From Ophiodon elongatus (lineage: Eukaryota > Chordata > Actinopteri > Perciformes > Hexagrammidae), in the NCBI GenBank assembly GCA_016806645.1, contig JACSYO010000005.1, forward strand, positions 141,001-205,000: DNA of 64,000 nucleotides, written 5' to 3'. Made by a program: the position numbers and the translations under genes. Shown piece by piece: positions 57,847-64,000 of the stretch. The notes below the pieces were generated by a model. It worked only from the letters and a program-made list of their open reading frames with translations. It was not told the origin of the DNA and did no database searches. Each line of letters begins with the position of its first letter. The first letter of the stretch is position 1.

Positions 57847-59129
57847 TCAGTCTATGCATTGAGGCCTCGTGGAGACGTTGACTCTCTGCTGCTGAGGAGA
57901 GAACTGTTTGGGTGCTACACAGTGGCTGCTCCCACACACCAAGAGGTCTGAGGATTTAAGTATCAGTCTATTTCTCTAATGATAATATGTAAAGGGTTAA
58001 TATAAGACATTCCATGGACTTGGTGAGAGCATGAGGATGATTCTGGACCCTGTTTATCGTCATGTGATCTTTAATAATGAACATTGAGTCAAGGAAGTCC
58101 AGAGCCGGAAACAGAGACAGCTCGCCTTCAAAGTAAAAGTTGCACGTTTTCAAACGTAAGAAAGCTAAATTAAATAAATAAACAAATATTCTAAATAATG
58201 AACATAATATATAACTGTTATTTAGTCATATTTCTGCCACTTTCCTACGACGGGCTCCAACACTGGAATTATCTGTATGTAATGATTCATTATATTATCA
58301 ACTCATGTATTTAAATGAAGCCGTTAAACTAGCTGGGTGAATGTTTCAGGCTGTAGTGTTGAGCCGTGTGATGAGTCTGACTGTGGAAAGAGTGGATTTA
58401 CATTGAACTTTGACTTTATTCCTGGCTCTGTTGTCATGACAATAACTCCACAAAGCTATCCGACGTAAGATCCTTCAAGTTTATTTACTGTTCGCACTTT
58501 TAACTATTCTGCATGGAATAAAATAATTGAATAAATACATATCTTTTTGCAGGATATAAAACTAAATGATTCCAGCGCTACATATTGAGTTAATTACGTC
58601 ATCACTAGCCATCGCACAATAAATATAGATGTACCTAACCCTGATCACTAGCTTTTCTTTAGTTTAATACAGGGTGCTCATGTGTAAGCTGCTCACAACA
58701 TGGGTCTGTATTACAATGCTTATTAATATGAGCAATACCATTTCAAAATACTGTCACTTTTCAAATTGCTTAACTTTTAAGAAATTACAGATGTTTTCTC
58801 TCCACATTCAGGCCAGCCAATCAGCTCCTTCCCATCTAACAACTCTATTTCAGGCTCTTTTGTACACTAATATTTAGTACTAATCATTATTATTGCAGCT
58901 GCCTTGTTAAATGGCATGCTATTGATTCAGTGTAAGCTACACAGAGACACTGCAATAAAATGAAAAGCAAAATGAAGTTGTGCAATAACTTTATGAGAGA
59001 AAGTGTCATGCTATCCAGTCATTTAAAATGGTCAATACACTGGAGTTAATAAACAGGTTCTGGGTTTCATGAAACAACTTTTAATGAACAACAAATTGCT
59101 CCTGAACAACTCACCTTTTCATATTATGA

Positions 59130-59440
59130 ACTTGTGGTGGAGGAAATGTTCAGATCCTTTCAGAGAAAGTACTAATACCACACTGTGAAAAAACTCTGTG
59201 ACAAGTAAAAGTCCTGCATTAAATATGTAACTTAAGTCGAATGTATAATCAGGAATGTTTTCAGGAAACTTTAGAAATATTAAAAGTAAAAGTACACACA
59301 AAAAAGTCAAACTCTTCATATGTCTTCTGTGCAAATATTCCCTCTGAAATGTGGGTAGAAAAAGTAAAGTACAAGTATCTCAAAATTGTACTTAAGTACA
59401 GTACCTGAATACATTTGCTGAGTTACATTCCAACAAAGTG
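59130..59440 (-). repeat. Interspersed repeat rich in AAGTACTT-type motifs
   Basis: Contains GTACTTAAGTACAGTACC-like sequence and AAAGTAAAAGTACACACA, a common fish repeat. A similar host sequence flanks the hAT candidate at 6894. Confidence 0.45.
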
Positions 59441-59567
59441 AACAACAAAACAAAACAAAACAAAACATATCACAAGAAAACAACCCCTGCCCTAAAGAAT
59501 GTATAATAATGGATGAGTGCACGAGTCCTCAGTCTCTTTGACCTCCGACAGACGAGCCTCAGCAGTC

Positions 59568-59968
59568 CTGTCCTGGCTTATTTGAAGCCTTTCACCAACA
59601 CAGCAAAACTAGAATTATTGCCCAAAGCACCACAGCTGCATAGAATTATGGAGGCAATACTATGAATAAAGACATTTAAACTAAATTTGACCCCAAAACT
59701 AGGGGCATACACACTGTGGGTGTTCAGTAACGGTCCTATTTCCAGTTATCTGACCAGTTATTCATCTCTAACTTCACCTTTGTTATGAGAAAAATATTTC
59801 CTAGTTTTTGGGTCAAATTTAGTTGAAATGTTTATTCACAGTATTGCCTCTGTAATTCTATGCAGCTGTGGTGCTTTGGGCAATAATACTAGTTTTGTCC
59901 TTCAGTATATCTTGAATGTATAATATATGTTGCTGTGTTGGTAAGCGGACTCCAATAAGCCAGGACAG
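59568..59968. mobile_element. Foldback element with long inverted arms
   Basis: Starts CTGTCCTGGCTTATT and ends AATAAGCCAGGACAG. Arms of about 140-165 bp match in order (ATTATTGCCCAAAGCACCAC, AGCTGCATAGAATTA, AATTTGACCC) with the centre near 59750. No coding capacity. Confidence 0.8.
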
Positions 59969-60524
59969 AATGATATTGTGGTTTCTCTAAACATGTAATT
60001 ATTTGTGTATTCGGTTGACTCCAGATGAGATGTTGTTCCCTTCCTCCGTTATTGTCTATGGCCAGGGAATTGTAGATCCTGTTCCTTTAAGTTTAAGGGA
60101 CATCCTATTTCATATATAGAGGCGGCTCTATTTAATTCTATCCATAAAGAAGGAGTGGCAGCTACTGGCTTCATGTTATTCTGATGAGCTGTGAGGTTCT
60201 AACCTTTCTATTGTTTGAATATGTTTTGTTTATTATATGTATGTGCTTACCTTAATTTACATGTGTCTGTAACGTAGCCGGGTGTCGTGTGGGGGTTGTA
60301 TGGTGCACTGGTATCACCATGTGACTGTCATAGTGTATGTATTTAAAGATGGCGTCTCTGTTGATATTACTAGGTCTGAAGAAGAGCATTAGCTGGAAAC
60401 GTCACTTGTAGATGCGCGAATAAATTAAGGGAGCCACAGTGTGCGGATCTTTATTTATATTTTCGTGGTGGATAGGAAGACATATTTGTGAATAAACTAA
60501 AGTATATTCCATATAAAGGTTTTT

Positions 60525-60930
60525 ATGCCTCTGCAGCGGCGACAGCTTTCGGGTTGTCCGTCCATCTGTCCGTCTCATTCTGGTGAGCGCAGTATCTTAG
60601 GAACGCCTCTTCAAATGTAGCACAAAAGTCCACTTGAACTCAAGGATGAACGTATTAGATTGTGGAGGTCAAAGGTCACTGTCACCTCACAAAACACCCT
60701 TTTGGCCATAACGTAAGAATTCGTATGCTAATTATGACAATTTCACTCAAATGTAGAATAAAATGATGAAGTGAACGCGTTTGTCACAACTATCGATCCA
60801 GTTGTCCCTCCAGTTGTCCCTCCACACCGCACCGCTGCACCGACACCGTGATGCTGCGAGCTCACATGGCTGATTGTTACACCGCGGCGTAGAGCTCTGT
60901 GAGGGGAAGGCTGCCCCTTCCTCCACCAAG
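60525..60930. repeat. Interspersed repeat
   Basis: ATGCCTCTGCAGCGGCGACA ... GTTGTCCGTCCATCTGTCCG ... GGTCAAAGGTCACTGTCACC matches a common teleost repeat by pattern; class unknown. Confidence 0.5.
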
Positions 60931-61012
60931 AGTAGATGTGTAATTATTTTATCCATGCAGTAGATCTGCATAACTCAACATATATTTTGTCCATTTGTGC
61001 TTCACTGAGAGC

Positions 61013-61202
61013 AGAAGAAGAAGAAGAAGAAGAAGAAGAAGAAGAAGAAGAGGAGGCAATATAGTGCGTGTTTTGTGGTGTGCACTTATCGTAAAACAAC
61101 CCTCGGACAAAGTGAGGCAGTGTTACTGCTGCTGTGCTTTTAGCAAGTACCCATCTTTACCTCAGTGTCGTTATCACCCTACTTATTATGGATTCACAAA
61201 CG

Positions 61203-61259
<57 letters not shown>

Positions 61260-61319
61260 AAACCGCCCCCTATAGTCATTCCAATCGACACACTTGGTTT
61301 AGCTTTGGGAGAGATTGGG

Positions 61320-61411
<92 letters not shown>

Positions 61412-61608
61412 TGCGTGCGTGTGTGTGTGTGGCCAGTAGACTGAGTTATGAGCGTGAATAGAGTGAATGGTATTTGACCATGTGCATTGTGTTTTATGAG
61501 ATGAGCCGGCTTTAATGACTCTGTCACCAGTAAATGGGCTCTGATTTGTAGCACAGCTGTCGCTCCTCACTCTGATCAACTCAGGGCTTCTGGACACACA
61601 CACACACA

Positions 61609-61680
<72 letters not shown>
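61013..61680. repeat. Microsatellite cluster: (GAA)n, (AC)n, (GT)n, (GCGT)n, (AC)n
   Basis: Runs at 61013-61052 (GAA), 61205-61257 (AC), 61323-61432 (GT then GCGT) and 61591-61680 (AC). Confidence 0.95.
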
Positions 61681-61685
<5 letters not shown>

Positions 61686-62734
61686 TATTCCGCCCCATAC
61701 ACCTCATCTAAACATCCGTATTAAAGCATATATGCTCACAGTGCAGTTCATGTAGATTGGGATTCTGGCACAACACTCTCATCAACATGTGTTGTCGATA
61801 CAGAAGGTAATTGCAATCTGAAGTCTGTTCAGAGAGAAATTACAGCTGTTCAGATGAAGGCAGTAGTCAGACATGAGATCCCATATCCAATCAATGCACC
61901 TATTCCTCCGAGGTACCACTGATCTTTAACATGGAATTGGTAGTGTGGCTTTGATCCCATTTTTGTGGATCTAGAGCAATTGGAGTTATGTTTTTCATGA
62001 ACACACTGTGCAGATGTAGGAGGGAGGCTCTGGTTGGGGCAGCGGGGCGATGTTGTGAGTTCCTCTTCAACCAAAGAACCAATTATTCCAAGCATACACC
62101 CTGCTGAGATACTGGTACTACGGGGATCAATACAATATCACAACAGTGACAGTTCATCTATGTGTAAGTACATTCAGAGAGATGCAAAAAAACTACAGTT
62201 CCATCAATATGCAAGGATTCCTGGCCAATACAGAGGATTCTGGTTCTGATTCTGATTCTGAAGTTTACATGCGTTCACAACGCATGAGTTTCCTGGTTGT
62301 GTGTTCTATCTTTGGTGATGGAGCTTGTTCTCTGTCTGACGGGATCAAGCTGGCCAGATTTATGATGGCTTTAAAGGTACAAGATACAAGATTGGGAGCA
62401 TTTCTATTTCCTCTCAACAACTCTCAACATGACAACTCCTGAGCTAGTAGCTTGCTCTCGTGCTGGTTCTCCAGTCTGTTTCTCCAAACTCCATCTGCTG
62501 TAGTAAAACACTGTCTAGAAGACGTAAGTATGTCCACAATAGAATTTGAGGCAGGGAATAACATAGCTGCATTGGCTTCTATGTGTTGAAAGGTTTACGT
62601 CTCTTGAACGTTTGACCAGTGATGTAGCGTGGGGCTCTAGTACCAGGCTACATCACTGCTGCACAGAGTAGAAGAAGCACTTGTCAACAGGCGGAAACCT
62701 CCAGTTCTGCTGAGTGAAGTCAATGCGGAAGTGT

Positions 62735-63900
62735 CTTAAACCTTGCATTCTCTCTCCTGACCACCAGGGGGCGACTCCTCTGGTTGTATAGAAGTCAAAG
62801 CTTCATGTGCTAAAGCTGCATTCTCTCTAGTGTCCATCAGGGGGCGACTCCTCTGGTTGTAGAGAAGTCTATGGAAAATGACTCTACTTCTCTCTTGATT
62901 TATTCCCTCAGTAAACATTGTAAACATGAGTTTATGTCTCAATCTCTAGTTTCAAGTCTTCTTCAATACATCATGATGTTCATTTAGTAGATTATGGTCC
63001 TTTTAGAGTCAAATAGACCAGTGGTCCCCAACCACCGGTTCGCGACCCGGTACAGGTCCATGGGTCCCTTGGTACCGGGTCGCATAGAAAGAATGAATGA
63101 AAAAAATATTTGATTTATATTAGATTTATTTATTCTGAAATATGTTTTATTTTGAAAAATGACCGGATACATCCGTCTGAGCCTCTTGCGTCAAGAGGTC
63201 ACGTCAAATATAACCCCAAAGAATTAGTGGCCCACAAGCTAGCAAAAATGGATAAAAAAATCGTCTCCCATTACCCCGAGATGGGACCGGCTCGTTGCAG
63301 AGAAACAAGCTCAGGGCTCCCACTAATTCGGCGTAATGATGAGTTGTATTTTTTATGTACTTTGTGTTTTTAATGCCGGTCGTATCATTTTATTATGTCA
63401 TATTTATTACGTCATATTTATTACATCATATTTATTACGTCATATTTATTACGTCATATTTATTACGTCATATTTATTGCGTCATATTTATTACGTCATA
63501 TTTATCGCCTACACCGTGAAGGCCAGTCTGTGAAAATATAGTCTTACACGAAACCGGTCTGTGGCGCAAAAAAGGTTGAGGACCACTGAAATAGACCATA
63601 AAGCGCAGTATGCTTTAGGGCTGTGATTGACAGGTCTCTGGTGCTACCAGAGACGTATATATGGACGTATCTACGTCACTCCTCCGCATTCCAAATATGG
63701 TAACTTTAGTTCATTGGTTGCGAAAAAACAACATGGCGATGGCTGTAATCCAAGATGGCGACGGCGAAATCGCCGACCTCGAGGCTTCAAAACGGCGGTC
63801 CACAAACCAACGGGTGACGTCACGATGATGACGGCACTCAGCAGACTGCTAGCTTGTTACTCCTGCTAACAATGTTAGCAAAACGCAGTTTTTTTAAACG
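62735..63900. repeat. Older interspersed repeat interrupted by a hAT insertion
   Basis: The left part has duplicated AGGGGGCGACTCCTCTGGTT (62766 and 62830) and continues to TTTTAGAGTCAAATAGAC. The right part resumes CATAAAGCGCAGTATGCTTT after 63596. Fragments recur at 41405-41460 and, for the 63725-63815 portion, at 57345-57400. Confidence 0.6.
63019..63588. mobile_element. Non-autonomous hAT transposon with 8-bp target duplication
   Basis: Begins CAGTGGTCCCCAACCACC and ends AAGGTTGAGGACCACTG, hAT-type terminal inverted repeats. Flanked on both sides by AAATAGAC (63011-63018 and 63589-63596). The interior has a short broken frame (KELVAHKLAKMDKKIVSHY) and seven or so copies of GTCATATTTATTAC at 63397-63504. 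Confidence 0.88.
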
Positions 63901-64000
63901 TGCCTGCAGGCTGAAATTGGACCCTGGTGTGGTTCTGTCGGGAGATACAGTGACTTAAACCAAGTAGAAGTAGAAGAGCTATGAGTAAACTAAAAGTACG

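Larger units (their letters stand above)
52054..64000. other. tbc1d22b 5' flank and gene-free repeat-rich region
   Basis: 52054-52400 is the GC-rich tbc1d22b promoter region. Beyond it I recognise no protein-coding exon or RNA gene to the window end. The DNA is a patchwork of teleost repeats, listed separately, and microsatellites. Confidence 0.6.

Noticed and set aside
61850..62095. 81-codon minus-strand frame
   Set aside because: No recognisable domain, start context or splice sites; lies among repeats. Possibly a retroelement fragment but unsupported.

Overview
The window is vertebrate nuclear DNA, almost certainly from a ray-finned (teleost) fish. The genes are multi-exon with GT-AG introns. 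Long (CA)n/(TG)n microsatellites, minisatellites and fish-type interspersed repeats fill the introns and gaps. The encoded proteins are clearly vertebrate orthologues. Species cannot be determined by eye.

Layout, left to right: (1) 881-4618 minus, the 5' six coding exons of sephs2 (selenophosphate synthetase 2), including an in-frame TGA selenocysteine codon; its last exons lie beyond the left edge. (2) 6497-17322 minus, ikbkg/NEMO, 15 coding exons, 610 aa. (3) 18953-22085 plus, tmed4 (p24 cargo receptor), 5 exons, divergent from ikbkg across a short shared promoter with a perfect CRE. (4) 25657-29882 minus, plpbp (PLP homeostasis protein), 8 exons, convergent with tmed4. (5) 32165-34599 minus, snrpg (Sm protein G), 4 exons, 76 aa. 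(6) 36670-38232 minus, a single-exon 520-aa C2H2 zinc-finger protein with an AT-hook, not named. (7) 41221-52053 minus, tbc1d22b (Rab GAP), 14 exons, 515 aa. (8) 52.1-64 kb, no gene recognised; repeats, including a hAT-type element with an 8-bp target-site duplication nested in an older repeat, a foldback element and tRNA-derived SINEs.

Exon borders were set by joining splice sites so that phase is kept across every intron; all six complete genes close as open frames of plausible length. The genes are housekeeping or signalling loci (selenoprotein synthesis, NF-kB signalling, ER-Golgi traffic, vitamin B6 homeostasis, splicing, Rab regulation) and do not form one pathway.

No wholly novel system is claimed. 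The most interesting points are the selenocysteine recoding site, long sense-strand (TG)n tracts flush with splice sites in three genes, an orphan exon-like coding segment downstream of plpbp, an enlarged fish NEMO, a triple CAG tandem acceptor and a strong-context uORF in tbc1d22b, and several datable transposon insertions.
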